A stretch of DNA of 64,000 nt. Source: Fictibacillus terranigra. Its GTDB lineage: Bacteria; Bacillota; Bacilli; Bacillales; Fictibacillaceae. The translations under genes and the position numbers were made by a program. The stretch lies in assembly GCF_030412265.1 (NCBI RefSeq), contig NZ_JAUHLN010000006.1, forward strand, positions 235,726 to 299,725, read 5' to 3'. Shown one piece after another: positions 44,007 through 53,207 of this stretch; position 1 is the first letter of the stretch; each line of letters begins with the position of its first letter. A model generated the notes under the pieces. It did not search any database. It saw nothing but the letters and a program-made list of their open reading frames with translations, and was not told where the DNA came from.

Positions 44007-45569
44007 TTAGCTTTTACTTTTACTCTTTTGAACCACTTCATACAAATCCAGCCTGCGGTTTCGAAGCTGGGTGACGTTCCCTGTCTTTCGCTGCCTGCGC
44101 AAGATCTCCAGGTCAACGTCTCCGACAACGACTGTTTCGATGTTCGGATGGCATTCCCCCACGATTCCGTCCCGTGGGAAAGCGAAATCAGAAGGAGTGA
44201 AAATTCCAGATTGAGCATACTGGATATCCATATTTTCAACCTGTGACAGGTTGCCTACTGTTCCGGCAATGACCGTGTAGATTTCATTCTCTACAGCTCT
44301 TGCCTGTGAACAATACCTCACCCTGACATACCCCTGTCTGTCCTCGGTACAGAATGGTGTAAAGATAATATTAGCTCCCATGTCTGTCACAATTCGAGAC
44401 AGCTCTGGGAATTCTATATCATAGCAGATCAGAATGGCGATCTTGCCGCAATCAGTGTCGAACACCTGCACCTTGTCACCTGGTGTGATGCCCCACCATT
44501 TTCTTTCATTTGGTGTGATGTGAATCTTATACTGCTTTTCAATCGTTCCGTCTCTTCGGAATAAGTAAGCAACATTATAGATGTTGCCATCCTCTTCAAC
44601 GAAATGCGAGCCTCCGATTATATTGACATTGTACCGGACCGCGAGATTTGTAAAGAGTTCGATATAATCCTCTGTATACTCGGTCAACCGCCTGATGGCC
44701 TGGCTAGGGCTTTTCTCTTCACAAAAAGATAAGAGCTGAGTAGTCAGCAATTCAGGAAACACAGCAAAATCGGACCCTTGATCGGCAGCAACATCTGTAT
44801 AATACTCAACTTGCGTAGCGAAATCCTCAAACGATTCAATCGTCTTCATCATGTACTGAATAGCTGTTATACGTATCGGTTCACTTGTTTTGAAATGTCT
44901 CCTCGTATTATGAGGATGATAATCCACATTATTCCATTCCATCAAAGTCGCATATTCCTTGGACTGCCTATCATCAGGCAGATAATGGCGGTTGATCCGC
45001 ATGACTGTGAATCCGTTCATCAGCTGAAAGGTGAGCACTGGATCGTAAATATTGTGATGGATGACTTCTTTCACATATTCCCTCGGTGTCATTTCGTTAG
45101 AATGCTTGTAATAATTAGGGATGCGGCCGCCCAGGATTATGCTTTTCAGATTCCACTCTTCAGCAAGTTCTTTTCTCGCCTCATATAGACGCTTTCCGAT
45201 TTTCATCCTGCGGTAATTTGGGTGTACCATCACTTCTATGCCATAAAGATTATAGCCGTTAGGATTGTGGTTCGTAATGTACCCTTCATCTGTAATTTCG
45301 TCCCATGTATGCTGGTCATCATATTCATCAAAGTTAACAATCAGGCTCGAACAGCTTCCAACAATTTTCCCTTCATATGTAACTACAAACTGGCCTTCAG
45401 GAAAAATATCCAGATGGCTTTCAAGCTGCTCGCGCTTCCACGGCTCCATGTGGTCAGGAAAGCAGATTCTCTGCAACTCAAGAATTTCATCTAAATCATT
45501 GCATTGTATATTCCGAAGTTCAATCTTCTTTTCAAATTTAGAAACATCTACTTCACTCAATAGGCTCAC
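44007..45569 (-). CDS. yhcX: GNAT acetyltransferase-nitrilase fusion protein YhcX
   Basis: 520 residues, close to B. subtilis YhcX. An N-terminal GNAT domain (about 15-200, VHPNYRRMKIGKRLY as acetyl-CoA loop) is fused to a C-terminal carbon-nitrogen hydrolase domain (about 225-505). The latter has the Glu-Lys-Cys triad in FPELLTTQ, YKIHITPNERKWWG and ILICYDIEFPE. The reaction is probably amide hydrolysis on an acylated amine, substrate unproven. Third gene of HAD (yhcW-like), VOC protein, yhcX, 21 bases after the VOC gene. Confidence 0.92.
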   Translation of the reverse strand: MSLLSEVDVSKFEKKIELRNIQCNDLDEILELQRICFPDHMEPWKREQLESHLDIFPEGQFVVTYEGKIVGSCSSLIVNFDEYDDQHTWDEITDEGYITNHNPNGYNLYGIEVMVHPNYRRMKIGKRLYEARKELAEEWNLKSIILGGRIPNYYKHSNEMTPREYVKEVIHHNIYDPVLTFQLMNGFTVMRINRHYLPDDRQSKEYATLMEWNNVDYHPHNTRRHFKTSEPIRITAIQYMMKTIESFEDFATQVEYYTDVAADQGSDFAVFPELLTTQLLSFCEEKSPSQAIRRLTEYTEDYIELFTNLAVRYNVNIIGGSHFVEEDGNIYNVAYLFRRDGTIEKQYKIHITPNERKWWGITPGDKVQVFDTDCGKIAILICYDIEFPELSRIVTDMGANIIFTPFCTEDRQGYVRVRYCSQARAVENEIYTVIAGTVGNLSQVENMDIQYAQSGIFTPSDFAFPRDGIVGECHPNIETVVVGDVDLEILRRQRKTGNVTQLRNRRLDLYEVVQKSKSKS

Positions 45570-45590
45570 TCCTATTCAAATTCAATCTCA

Positions 45591-45986
45591 TTAAACCCAG
45601 TTTTCCATCCTGCCGGCCAAAGAGCCTGTATTGAGCTCCAGTTGAATACCATCTGGATCCAAAAAGTTCACGCAGCGCCCTCCGCCCCGCTTTATCGGAC
45701 CTCTGACAATCTTTACGTCATTGCTTTTGAGGACCGCCACTGTTTGATCAAAGTCATTTTCGTGCACAGTGAAGGCCGCATGGTCGACTCCGGCCGATTT
45801 ACTGTCTGCCTTCTTAGCTTCTCCCCGCTCGAGCAGACAAATCCAGACCGGCCCCCACTCAAGATAAGCGTCCGTCCGCCCTTTATGAACAAGCTCGGCA
45901 TTTAATACCGTTTGATAAAAATCCAGTGAACGGCTTAAGTTTTTCACTGCAAAGGTTATATGATTTACTCCCAGAATCTTGACCAT
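45591..45986 (-). CDS. VOC-family protein resembling fosfomycin thiol transferases
   Basis: 131 residues of two beta-alpha-beta-beta-beta modules. Metal ligands of the Fos family fit: His in NHITFAV, His in VDHAAFTV, Glu in IQLELNTG. DAYLEWGPVWICLLERG and NFLDPDGIQLELNTGSLAGR closely echo FosA/FosB, including Thr after the first His as in FosA. Conjugation of fosfomycin with a thiol is therefore possible, but many VOC proteins act on other substrates. ATG 45986 overlaps the TGA of the HAD gene (TGATG). Confidence 0.75.
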   Translation of the reverse strand: MVKILGVNHITFAVKNLSRSLDFYQTVLNAELVHKGRTDAYLEWGPVWICLLERGEAKKADSKSAGVDHAAFTVHENDFDQTVAVLKSNDVKIVRGPIKRGGGRCVNFLDPDGIQLELNTGSLAGRMENWV

Positions 45987-46636
45987 CAAAACCGGCTCAT
46001 CAGTTCTATTAACTGTACTTCTGCCAACGACTCCAACTGATGATCCACCTCTCCGAAAGCAAGTCCTCTCGTTACTTCATTAGGAATTACCACACAATAA
46101 AGACCTGCTGCTTTCGCTGCTTTCGCCCCGTTCGCCGAATCCTCAAACGCAATCGCTTCCTCAGGTTTCACTCCAAGGCATTTAACAGCTTCCAAATAGA
46201 GGGCAGGATCCGGTTTTACTCGCTCTACGTCATCCGCTGTTTTCAAACAGTCAAAGTAGGAAAGCAAATTTAACTTTTCCAAGTGCCCAGTTACCCATTC
46301 GCGCGACGAGCTGGTGGCGAGAGCGATTTTCAAACCAAGTTCTTTAGCCGCTTCCAGGTAGTCCTCCACACCCGGAAGCGCTTTTTCACCTTCCAGCATG
46401 GCAAGGACCCTTTCATGATGTTGCGCACGCAAGCCCTTTATATCTACCTTTTTATTGATTTGTTCTTCAAGGTATTCAAAGGGATCTAAATGATCCTTCG
46501 TTCCAATGCATTCCTGCCATAACTCCAGCGGCATGCTGCATGAATGCTCCGTAAAAATCTCCTGAATGGCATTGTAAACACTCGTCTCCGAATCCAGGAT
46601 CAGCCCGTCGAAGTCAAAGACCAAAGCTTTTATCAT
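45986..46636 (-). CDS. yhcW: HAD-family phosphatase YhcW
   Basis: 216 residues, beta-phosphoglucomutase-like HAD subfamily. Motif I is VFDFDGLILDSE, motif II ALATSSSRE, motif III/IV KPDPALYLE and AFEDSANGAKAAKAAG. The start MIKALVFDFDGLILDSETS and IGTKDHLDPFEYLE resemble B. subtilis YhcW. Substrate is an unknown sugar or nucleotide phosphate. It heads the operon with the VOC protein and yhcX. Confidence 0.88.
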   Translation of the reverse strand: MIKALVFDFDGLILDSETSVYNAIQEIFTEHSCSMPLELWQECIGTKDHLDPFEYLEEQINKKVDIKGLRAQHHERVLAMLEGEKALPGVEDYLEAAKELGLKIALATSSSREWVTGHLEKLNLLSYFDCLKTADDVERVKPDPALYLEAVKCLGVKPEEAIAFEDSANGAKAAKAAGLYCVVIPNEVTRGLAFGEVDHQLESLAEVQLIELMSRF

Positions 46637-46779
46637 TTATTTCATTGCCTCCCTTTTTATATTTATTTTCTTATCCCTGTCTTGAAAGTGCAAGAGAGAA
46701 GCTTTTAAGAAAAGCGCGAGCGCCGTGCAAGCTCTTTATAACCTGGCAATTCTTTACCCTTTTCAAGGTCTAAAAAAAC

Positions 46780-46804
46780 AAGGCATCCCAAATCGGGGCA
46801 CCTT
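46780..46804 (-). terminator. terminator of the metallo-beta-lactamase-fold gene
   Basis: AAGGtGCCCC/GGGatGCCTT stem with T7 on the minus strand, overlapping the stop codon. Confidence 0.75.
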
Positions 46805-47672
46805 ATTTAAAGCCGTTCGTCCGGAACGTTATTTTATTTCCGTTGCTGATGGCCGTAATAACCCCGAGCTGATCGGTTCGATAGATGGTCATATCCAACC
46901 GTTCCAGCCGGTACAGCACTTCTTTTGAGGGATAATGATACGGATTGTTGTTTCCTACCGAAATAATAGCGGTCTTTGCGCGGACAGCTTTTAAGAACGG
47001 CATGGCGGTTCCCGTGTTTGCACCATGATGGCCGACCTTAAGGACATTTGCCTTTAAATCTTTTTTCGACGAAAGCAGTTCCTTTTCGGATTCCATCCCA
47101 GCATCAGCCATCAGCAAAAAGCGGTTTTTACCATGTGTAATCCTCAATACCGCAGAGTAATCATTAATGTATTTATAATAGGAAGAACCAGGTCCCAGCA
47201 TATCCACCTTTACTGAAAAACCGAATCGGAATTTGGTTCCGGCTTTGGCACGTTCCACTGGGATGTTCTTTTCGTTAATGATTTTAAAAAGATCATGATA
47301 ATAAGCCGTATCATACGGAAGATTGGGCATGTAAATCTTTTTTACATTAAAATTCTGTATCACATCGTCCATGGATCCGATATGGTCATGATGAGGATGC
47401 GTTGCCACCAATACGTCGATATCGACTACTCCCTGGCTTTGTAAATACCGAATAATCTCTGGTCCATCATTTTCGTCACCCGCATCAACGAGCATGTTCT
47501 TCCCATTCGGCATCTGGATCAAAATGCAATCCGCTTGGCCGACATCAAGAAAATGCACCTTCAGCGGCTCGAACCATGCGGCACCTGCGTTTTTTGGGGA
47601 GAAGCATAACACAGCAGCGGCCAGGATAGCGGCGGCTATGATCAGCTGCTTTTTGATTCGATTCACCTTCAA
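46803..47672 (-). CDS. secreted metallo-beta-lactamase-fold hydrolase (ComEC C-terminal type)
   Basis: 289 residues: a signal peptide (KKQLIIAAAILAAAVLCFS, cleavage near AGAA) and an MBL domain. FLDVGQADCILIQMPNGKNM, DAGDEND, THPHHDHIGSMDDVI and GHHGANTGT are the metal and core motifs of the ComEC/Rec2 hydrolase branch. It is free-standing, without the channel part of ComEC. Extracellular phosphodiesterase or nuclease action is plausible but unproven. TTG start. Confidence 0.85.
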   Translation of the reverse strand: MKVNRIKKQLIIAAAILAAAVLCFSPKNAGAAWFEPLKVHFLDVGQADCILIQMPNGKNMLVDAGDENDGPEIIRYLQSQGVVDIDVLVATHPHHDHIGSMDDVIQNFNVKKIYMPNLPYDTAYYHDLFKIINEKNIPVERAKAGTKFRFGFSVKVDMLGPGSSYYKYINDYSAVLRITHGKNRFLLMADAGMESEKELLSSKKDLKANVLKVGHHGANTGTAMPFLKAVRAKTAIISVGNNNPYHYPSKEVLYRLERLDMTIYRTDQLGVITAISNGNKITFRTNGFK

Positions 47673-47737
47673 CGATCCCGTCCCCTCCCATTTGGTTATG
47701 AATTAGTTATATGTAACTTTCCTTCATAATAAAAGAA

Positions 47738-47768
47738 AACCCATTATCCAATACATGGATAATGGGCC
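47738..47768 (-). terminator. terminator of yhbH
   Basis: CCCATTATCC/GGATAATGGG stem with T-rich tail on the minus strand. Confidence 0.8.
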
Positions 47769-47774
47769 CCTCTG

Positions 47775-48944
47775 CTATTTTACTTCTTCTCTTTTCCTGA
47801 AGAAGCTCTTCATGGAATGATACACATCCGCTTTCTCCTTTAGAATATAATAATTAAATTTAGGATCTGTGATGCTTTTATACACACTCATTAACGTTGA
47901 ATGCCGGTTATAAGCGTTAACCTCGCCATACCCAAACATATTGCTGTGTGCCATGATCTCCTGCACCAGTTTAACGCAGCGGGCATTGTCGCTTGTCAGA
48001 TTATCACCGTCTGAAAAATGAAAAGGATAAATATTAAAACGGGATGGTGAATACTTGGTTTCAATTAATTCCAATGCTTTTCGGTAGGCAGAGGAACAAA
48101 TTGTTCCACCGCTCTCTCCTTTAGAGAAGAAATCCTCTTCTGATACCACTTTGGCTTCAGTGTGATGAGCAATAAATTCGATTTCCACCGTTTCATATCT
48201 CGACCGCAGGAATCGTGTCATCCAAAAGAAAAAGCTCCTGGCCATGTATTTTTCCCATATTCCCATGGATCCTGATGTATCCATCATGGCCAGGACCACG
48301 GCTTTTGATTCCGGCTTCACCACTTCATTCCATGTTTTAAACCGCAGGTCATCGTTATAGATAGGCGCGATGGCTGGTTTTCCTTTAAGGGCATTTCGTT
48401 TAAATGCGGTAAGTATGGTGCGTTTCTTATCTACGTTCCCCATTAGGCCGGTCTTGCGGATATCATTAAACTCAACTTTTTCAAGAACGATATTGTCCTG
48501 TTCTTTTTGTTTTAAATTCGGCAATTCCAACTCTTTAAACAAGAATTCCTGAAGCTCTGCAAGTGAAACCTCTGCTTCGGAATAATCCGAACCCGGCTTG
48601 TCGCCTGCCTGGCCTTTACCTTTTCCTGCACCAGCCTGGTTTCCATTCCCATCACGCGCTACCACATCTCCTACCTGGCTGTCTCCGTCTCCCTGCCCTA
48701 CATGCTTGTTCTTTTCATAATTGTAGCGAATTTTGTATTCGTCCAATGAACGAATCGGTATTTTAATAACATCTCGCCCATTGGATAAAATAATGTTTTC
48801 TTCGCTGATTAAATCGGGCAGGTTGTTTTTTATGGCTTCCTGGACCTTTTCCATATGCCTCTGGTGATCCTGATAGCCTTTGCGGTGGAGGGACCAGTTC
48901 TCTTGAGAAACGGCAAAATTATTTTTAGCTTCCTCGCTCATCAT
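47775..48944 (-). CDS. yhbH: sporulation protein YhbH (UPF0229)
   Basis: 389 residues with a central low-complexity Gly/Lys linker ([20 protein letters not shown], about 100-120) and a C-terminal von Willebrand A domain with the MIDAS-type motif [15 protein letters not shown]. It matches YhbH of B. subtilis, the partner of PrkA, like YeaH with YeaG. The ATG is preceded by GAAGGAGGGG. prkA is upstream in the same direction but separated by a signal peptidase and a 60-residue gene. Expressed probably in the mother cell. Confidence 0.93.
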   Translation of the reverse strand: MMSEEAKNNFAVSQENWSLHRKGYQDHQRHMEKVQEAIKNNLPDLISEENIILSNGRDVIKIPIRSLDEYKIRYNYEKNKHVGQGDGDSQVGDVVARDGNGNQAGAGKGKGQAGDKPGSDYSEAEVSLAELQEFLFKELELPNLKQKEQDNIVLEKVEFNDIRKTGLMGNVDKKRTILTAFKRNALKGKPAIAPIYNDDLRFKTWNEVVKPESKAVVLAMMDTSGSMGIWEKYMARSFFFWMTRFLRSRYETVEIEFIAHHTEAKVVSEEDFFSKGESGGTICSSAYRKALELIETKYSPSRFNIYPFHFSDGDNLTSDNARCVKLVQEIMAHSNMFGYGEVNAYNRHSTLMSVYKSITDPKFNYYILKEKADVYHSMKSFFRKREEVK

Positions 48945-49334
48945 TTCCCCTCCTTCTTTTTTAATTGGCTCATTGTTTTATTTGAATGAAATCAGATCAA
49001 TTGATAAAAGAACCACCCACTTTTGAATAGAAAAAGGGTTGGTTACTTTATCCTATGCAGTACAAGGTGAGAATTGCTAAGTAATTGACACATTTTTCAA
49101 TCAATTGAGATAAGCGTATGTTTGCGGGCGGTTTACGCCTCAGGAACCTTTTCTATGGGACAGCGGTTGTGGCAGCGCGAAAAAGTCTGCATCTTACGAT
49201 CGGTTCAATTAGCAGCAAATTCGGTTCAATTATTTCGATTTTGGGTCAATAATTTTCGGAGCCGCACCAAAAAAGCATCGATCTCAGCCATAATGATTGA
49301 GGACATAGATAATTTATAGATAATTTATTAAAAA
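48945..49334. other. intergenic region upstream of yhbH
   Basis: About 390 bases with no ORF that has a ribosome binding site. It must hold the yhbH promoter; I see no certain sigma-E site. CGGTTCAATTA occurs twice, at 49200 and 49222, with GGGTCAATAATTTTC nearby. Nothing else was recognised. Confidence 0.4.
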
Positions 49335-49361
49335 AACCTGTTTCGGTTACCCGAAACAGGT
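49335..49361 (-). terminator. terminator of the 60-residue gene
   Basis: AACCTGTTTCGG/CCGAAACAGGT stem and T7 on the minus strand. Confidence 0.85.
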
Positions 49362-49362
49362 C

Positions 49363-49545
49363 TTACTGTTGATTTTTATTTTTATGATGTTCATACTGAG
49401 CAGGATCAGGAGTCTTGCCGCTTTTCTCAACATTATCATTCGTCGACATCTTCTCCATTACCCTTCCATGTTCCTTCATTTCTTTAAAGTTTGGAGTCAT
49501 CGAGCTGTTTTTTGGTTTTTCTGTATAGTCCTGTTCTCTGGACAT
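49363..49545 (-). CDS. small hydrophilic protein
   Basis: 60 residues, very hydrophilic, rich in Lys, Glu, Asn and Gln (starts MSREQDYTEKPKNSSMTPNF, ends HHKNKNQQ). It has an AAAGAGGTGATGG site and is directly followed by a strong terminator. The composition is like that of small spore or stress proteins of bacilli but no family was recognised. It lies 50 bases after the signal peptidase gene in the same direction. Confidence 0.55.
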   Translation of the reverse strand: MSREQDYTEKPKNSSMTPNFKEMKEHGRVMEKMSTNDNVEKSGKTPDPAQYEHHKNKNQQ

Positions 49546-49595
49546 AGACCATCACCTCTTTCCTGCACAATTCCCTTTTTCCTGTGGTACTAAAC

Positions 49596-50153
49596 TTATT
49601 TAATCACTTCAAGCTCTTTTACAGGCCAGTAACGGAGATTTACTTCACCAACGATCTTTTTCATATCGACCAAGCCGATATGGCGGCTGTCAATACTGTG
49701 CAGCCGGTTATCTCCCATCACAAAGACTTTTCCTTTAGGAATGACTTTTTGCCCGGTGACTTCTTCCAGCGTAAAGTCACCTGTCAGATTTCCGCTCGTA
49801 ATATTCTTCTTGTACTGATTTAAATAGGGCTCATCGATTTGTTTGCCATTTATATAGAGATTATCGTTTTGATAGGCGATCCTCTCACCCGGCATTCCGA
49901 TCACTCGCTTAATATAATCCTCTTTCGCATTCGCATGAAAAACAATTAAATCAAACCGCTTGGGCTTTCCAAGATTGTAGCCTAATTTATTTACAATCAG
50001 CCGGTTTCCATTTTCAATGGTCGGCATCATTGATTCTCCATAAACAACGTACTGCTCGAATAAAAATTTCTTTATCAGCAACGCTAGTATGAGTGCTATT
50101 CCAATGGCTTTTATCCAATCCCATAATTGGCTTTTATCTTCCCCGGAACTCAT
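49596..50153 (-). CDS. sip: type I signal peptidase
   Basis: 185 residues with one N-terminal membrane helix (WIKAIGIALILALLIKKFLF). Catalytic Ser lies in YGESMMPTIENG, catalytic Lys in EDYIKRVIGMPGERI, and the conserved box in VFVMGDNRLHSIDSRHIG. It cleaves signal peptides of Sec and Tat substrates on the outer face of the membrane. Bacilli carry several paralogues (SipS/T/U/V/W); which one it is cannot be decided. It is placed between prkA and yhbH, where B. subtilis has no such gene. Confidence 0.93.
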   Translation of the reverse strand: MSSGEDKSQLWDWIKAIGIALILALLIKKFLFEQYVVYGESMMPTIENGNRLIVNKLGYNLGKPKRFDLIVFHANAKEDYIKRVIGMPGERIAYQNDNLYINGKQIDEPYLNQYKKNITSGNLTGDFTLEEVTGQKVIPKGKVFVMGDNRLHSIDSRHIGLVDMKKIVGEVNLRYWPVKELEVIK

Positions 50154-50291
50154 CCTCTCACTTCCCTTTTGTTAGCGTTTAGTATCAATTTACCACTATA
50201 GTTTATCATAATACAAGGTATTCTCTTTCTTGGTCCCATTTATTCTTTTATCATGAAGATAATCTTTGCCTTTCCTTAACATTCGCTAAAA

Positions 50292-50328
50292 AAAACGCAT
50301 CCTATGAAATCATAGGGATGCGTTTTTA
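50292..50328 (-). terminator. terminator of prkA
   Basis: AAAACGCATCCTATG/CATAGGGATGCGTTTT stem, T-rich tail, just after the prkA stop. Confidence 0.85.
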
Positions 50329-50332
50329 ATCA

Positions 50333-52228
50333 CTAGCGGTTTAAAAGGCTGCCTACATACCTTAGGAGTTCGTTCGCTGATGTCGTATTATACCCATGCT
50401 CTTGGACGAGGCGGGCGATGACTTCATTCACCTTTTTAAGCTGTGCTTCATCAGGAGTCTTAGAAGAAGTCGTAATTTTAACGACATCTTTCAGATCTGC
50501 AAACAGTTTCTTCTGGATCGCTTCTCTTAAGCGTTCGTGTGAATTGTAATCAAATTTCTTTCCTTTTCTCGCATAAGCGGAAATTCGGATTAAGATTTCT
50601 TCCCTGAATGCTTTTTTCGCATTTTCAGAGATTCCAATCTGCTCCTCAATGGAACGCATCAATTTTTCGTCCGGGCTCATTTCTTCACCAGTGAGAGGGT
50701 CTCTGAGCTTATTTTTATTGCAGTAAGCCTCTACATTATCGAGGTAGTTATCCATCAGTGTTTTTGCAGATTCTTCATAAGAATAAACAAAAGCCTTCTG
50801 CACTTCCTTCTTCGCGATCTCATCGTACTCTTTCCGCGCCAGAGAGATAAAATTAATATAACGCTCTTTATCCTCCTTAGTGATGGAAGCATGATGGTCG
50901 AGACCATCCTTCATAGAGCGGAGAACATCGAGTGCATTGATCGATGGTATGTCTTTTCGAATAATGGCAGATGAGATCCTGTTAATGACGTAACGAGGGT
51001 CGATTCCGCTCATTCCTTCGTCCGAAAATTCCTTTTGCAGCTCTTCGAGATCGATATGGTTGTAGCCTTCCACGATTTCTCCATCGTACAGCCTCATTTT
51101 CTTGATCAGATCCATGCCCTGCTTTTTTGAATCCTTCAAGCGGGTCAATATCGAGAAAATCGCTGCCACTCTTAAAGCATGAGGAGCAATGTGGACATGG
51201 GACATATCACTGTCTTTAATCATCTTTCCATAGATGCGTTCTTCTTCAGACACTCTCAAGTTATATGGTACTCCCATAACGATGATCCTCGAGTGCAGCG
51301 CTTCGTTCTTTTTATTGGCGATGAATGAGCGGTATTCCGATTCATTCGTATGAGCGACAATCAGTTCATCAGCAGAGATCAGCGCGAATCTTCCCGCTTT
51401 AAAATTGCCTTCCTGAGTCAGAGATAATAAATGCCAGAGGAATTTTTCATCACACTTCAGCATTTCCTGAAACTCCATCATCCCCCGGTTCGCCTTATTC
51501 AACTCTCCGTCAAAACGGTATGCGCGGGGGTCTGATTCTGATCCGAACTCTGCAATCGTTGAAAAATCAATACTTCCTGTTAAATCAGCAATATCCTGTG
51601 ATTTTGGATCGGATGGGCTGAATGTTCCAATCCCTGTTCTTTTATCTTCAGAAAAAAAGATTCGTTCAACCATGACATCTTCAATACAATTATCGTACTC
51701 TTTTTCAAGCCTCATCGTGTTTAAAGGCGACAGGCTTCCTTCGATCTTGATACCATAATCTTCAAAAAAATCCTCGCGCAGATGATGAGGGATTAAATGC
51801 AATGGATCCTCATGCATCGGGCAGCCTTTGATGGCGTACACGGCTCCTGCGTCTGTTTTCGAATATTTCTCCAGACCTCGTTTCAGCATGGTAACAATCG
51901 TGGATTTCCCCCCGGAAACAGGCCCCATCAGTAAAAGTATCCTTTTTCGAACGTCCAACCGTTTAGCTGCGGGATGAAAATACTCCTCTACCAGCCTTTC
52001 GATTGAATCCTCAAGCCCAAAAATCTGGTTTGTGAAAAAGTTATACCTTTTGGCTCCGTTCACTTCCTCTATTCCAGCATCTTTAATCATATTATAGACT
52101 CGGGAATGAGCGGACTGAGCGACATAAGGGCGTTCCTTTAAAATCTCAAGGTATTCTCCGAAGGTACCTTCCCAGGCAAGACGCCTCTCCTCTTCACGGT
52201 GCAATTGGATTTTACTTAAAATATCCAT
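50333..52228 (-). CDS. prkA: PrkA serine kinase / AAA-type protease-kinase
   Basis: 631 residues from ATG 52228 (AAGGGGGTAC site), the same length as B. subtilis PrkA. An N-terminal AAA+ domain has Walker A LLMGPVSGGKSTIV near residue 105; the C-terminal part is the kinase-like PrkA region. It is active in the mother cell during sporulation and is related to E. coli YeaG. Together with yhbH and spoVR it makes a functional set. Its own terminator separates it from the signal peptidase gene. Confidence 0.95.
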   Translation of the reverse strand: MDILSKIQLHREEERRLAWEGTFGEYLEILKERPYVAQSAHSRVYNMIKDAGIEEVNGAKRYNFFTNQIFGLEDSIERLVEEYFHPAAKRLDVRKRILLLMGPVSGGKSTIVTMLKRGLEKYSKTDAGAVYAIKGCPMHEDPLHLIPHHLREDFFEDYGIKIEGSLSPLNTMRLEKEYDNCIEDVMVERIFFSEDKRTGIGTFSPSDPKSQDIADLTGSIDFSTIAEFGSESDPRAYRFDGELNKANRGMMEFQEMLKCDEKFLWHLLSLTQEGNFKAGRFALISADELIVAHTNESEYRSFIANKKNEALHSRIIVMGVPYNLRVSEEERIYGKMIKDSDMSHVHIAPHALRVAAIFSILTRLKDSKKQGMDLIKKMRLYDGEIVEGYNHIDLEELQKEFSDEGMSGIDPRYVINRISSAIIRKDIPSINALDVLRSMKDGLDHHASITKEDKERYINFISLARKEYDEIAKKEVQKAFVYSYEESAKTLMDNYLDNVEAYCNKNKLRDPLTGEEMSPDEKLMRSIEEQIGISENAKKAFREEILIRISAYARKGKKFDYNSHERLREAIQKKLFADLKDVVKITTSSKTPDEAQLKKVNEVIARLVQEHGYNTTSANELLRYVGSLLNR

Positions 52229-52271
52229 GTGTACCCCCTTGCGTAGTGTTTGCATCCTTCGTTTGTTAATC

Positions 52272-52302
52272 TACTTTATGCGAGGATGTCCCCAATCATT
52301 CA
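52272..52302 (-). promoter_or_regulatory. possible sporulation-type promoter of prkA
   Basis: TGAATG (52302-52297), 16 bases, CATAAAGTA (52280-52272), about 45 bases before the prkA start. It resembles sporulation sigma-factor promoters only loosely; prkA of B. subtilis is transcribed by sigma-E. Confidence 0.25.
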
Positions 52303-52509
52303 AGTTGTTTTTTGTTTTTCCGATAGAAGAACTTTGTGGTTTCGCATCACAAATGAAAGTGGTTCTAGTATTGTTTATGTTTACCGGGGCTGGATTAGTC
52401 TTGATATTTTACAGCTTGTATTTCAGTCAAGTTTGCCGTTGTGCGATAACAGCGGTTTCGCTATAATAAAGAAAGGATATGGAAAATTGCACCCAAAGGA
52501 GGAGATCGC

Positions 52510-52599
52510 ATGAGTTTTATCCTCATACTAGGAGTTATGCTCGCGTTCTTAACCGCCATTTTCACTGCGGGATACAATGATAGTCCCGGAACAAAATAA
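52510..52599 (+). CDS. 29-residue membrane peptide
   Basis: ATG preceded by AAAGGAGGAGATCGC, a perfect ribosome binding site. The peptide MSFILILGVMLAFLTAIFTA plus a short polar tail (GYNDSPGTK) is a single membrane helix. A terminator follows 13 bases later. Similar tiny membrane peptides (YtzI-like) occur in bacilli. I do not know its function. Confidence 0.55.
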   Translation: MSFILILGVMLAFLTAIFTAGYNDSPGTK

Positions 52600-52614
52600 A
52601 ACGGTACATATAAA

Positions 52615-52643
52615 AAAACGCCCCATTTTCGGGACGTTTTTTT
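52615..52643. terminator. bidirectional terminator
   Basis: AAAACGcCCC/GGGaCGTTTT stem between the peptide gene and the convergent trmL. Confidence 0.75.
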
Positions 52644-52660
52644 ATATGCATCAACCCACA

Positions 52661-53134
52661 TTAACCCAATGAAGGGAATTCCTGCTGCCTCAACGCTTCA
52701 TAAATTAAAATCGCAGCAGTATTGGAAAGGTTCAAAGAACGGATGTTATTATTCATCGGAAGCCTGAAACACCGTTCTGCATTTGCCTCGAGCAGTTCCG
52801 GAGGCAGTCCTGTCGTCTCACGGCCAAATACAAAAAAGTGATCACGTGACAGCTCGCTGTAATTCATATCAGTGTAGCGCTGTTTTCCGAACTTGGTAAT
52901 ATAGTAAAACAATCCTTCTGGAAAACGATCGAACAGCTCCTCCAGAGAATCATAATAATGAACATCAACGTGTTCCCAGTAATCCAAGCCAGCCCTCTTC
53001 AGCTGTTTATCATCCGTTGAAAACCCAAGCGGACGGATCAAATGCAGAGATGTCCCTGTTCCTGCACACGTACGGGCAATATTTCCAGTATTGGCCGGAA
53101 TCAGGGGCTGATAAAGTACGACATGTAAACCCAA
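52661..53134 (-). CDS. trmL: tRNA (cytidine(34)-2'-O)-methyltransferase TrmL
   Basis: 157 residues from TTG 53134, which has GAGGTGA 6 bases upstream; a GTG 9 bases earlier lies within that site. SPOUT fold: HVVLYQPLIPANTGNIARTC, HLIRPLGFSTDDKQLKRAGLDYW, VFGRETTGLP and LRLPMNN-type FRLPMNNNIRSLNLSNTAA form the knotted SAM site. It methylates the wobble base of tRNA-Leu(CAA) and tRNA-Leu(UAA). Both tRNAs are encoded at 62.4 kb. Same order (queG, yhbB, trmL) as in B. subtilis. Confidence 0.93.
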   Translation of the reverse strand: MGLHVVLYQPLIPANTGNIARTCAGTGTSLHLIRPLGFSTDDKQLKRAGLDYWEHVDVHYYDSLEELFDRFPEGLFYYITKFGKQRYTDMNYSELSRDHFFVFGRETTGLPPELLEANAERCFRLPMNNNIRSLNLSNTAAILIYEALRQQEFPSLG

Positions 53135-53207
53135 AACTCTCACCTCGAATGCTTATTCCTCCATTATTATAGCACTTTTACCGGAATATAGCCCCAAGGT
53201 GCTTATT

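Noticed and set aside
49122..49319. Plus-strand ORF of 65 codons upstream of yhbH
   Set aside because: No ribosome binding site and no recognisable protein features.
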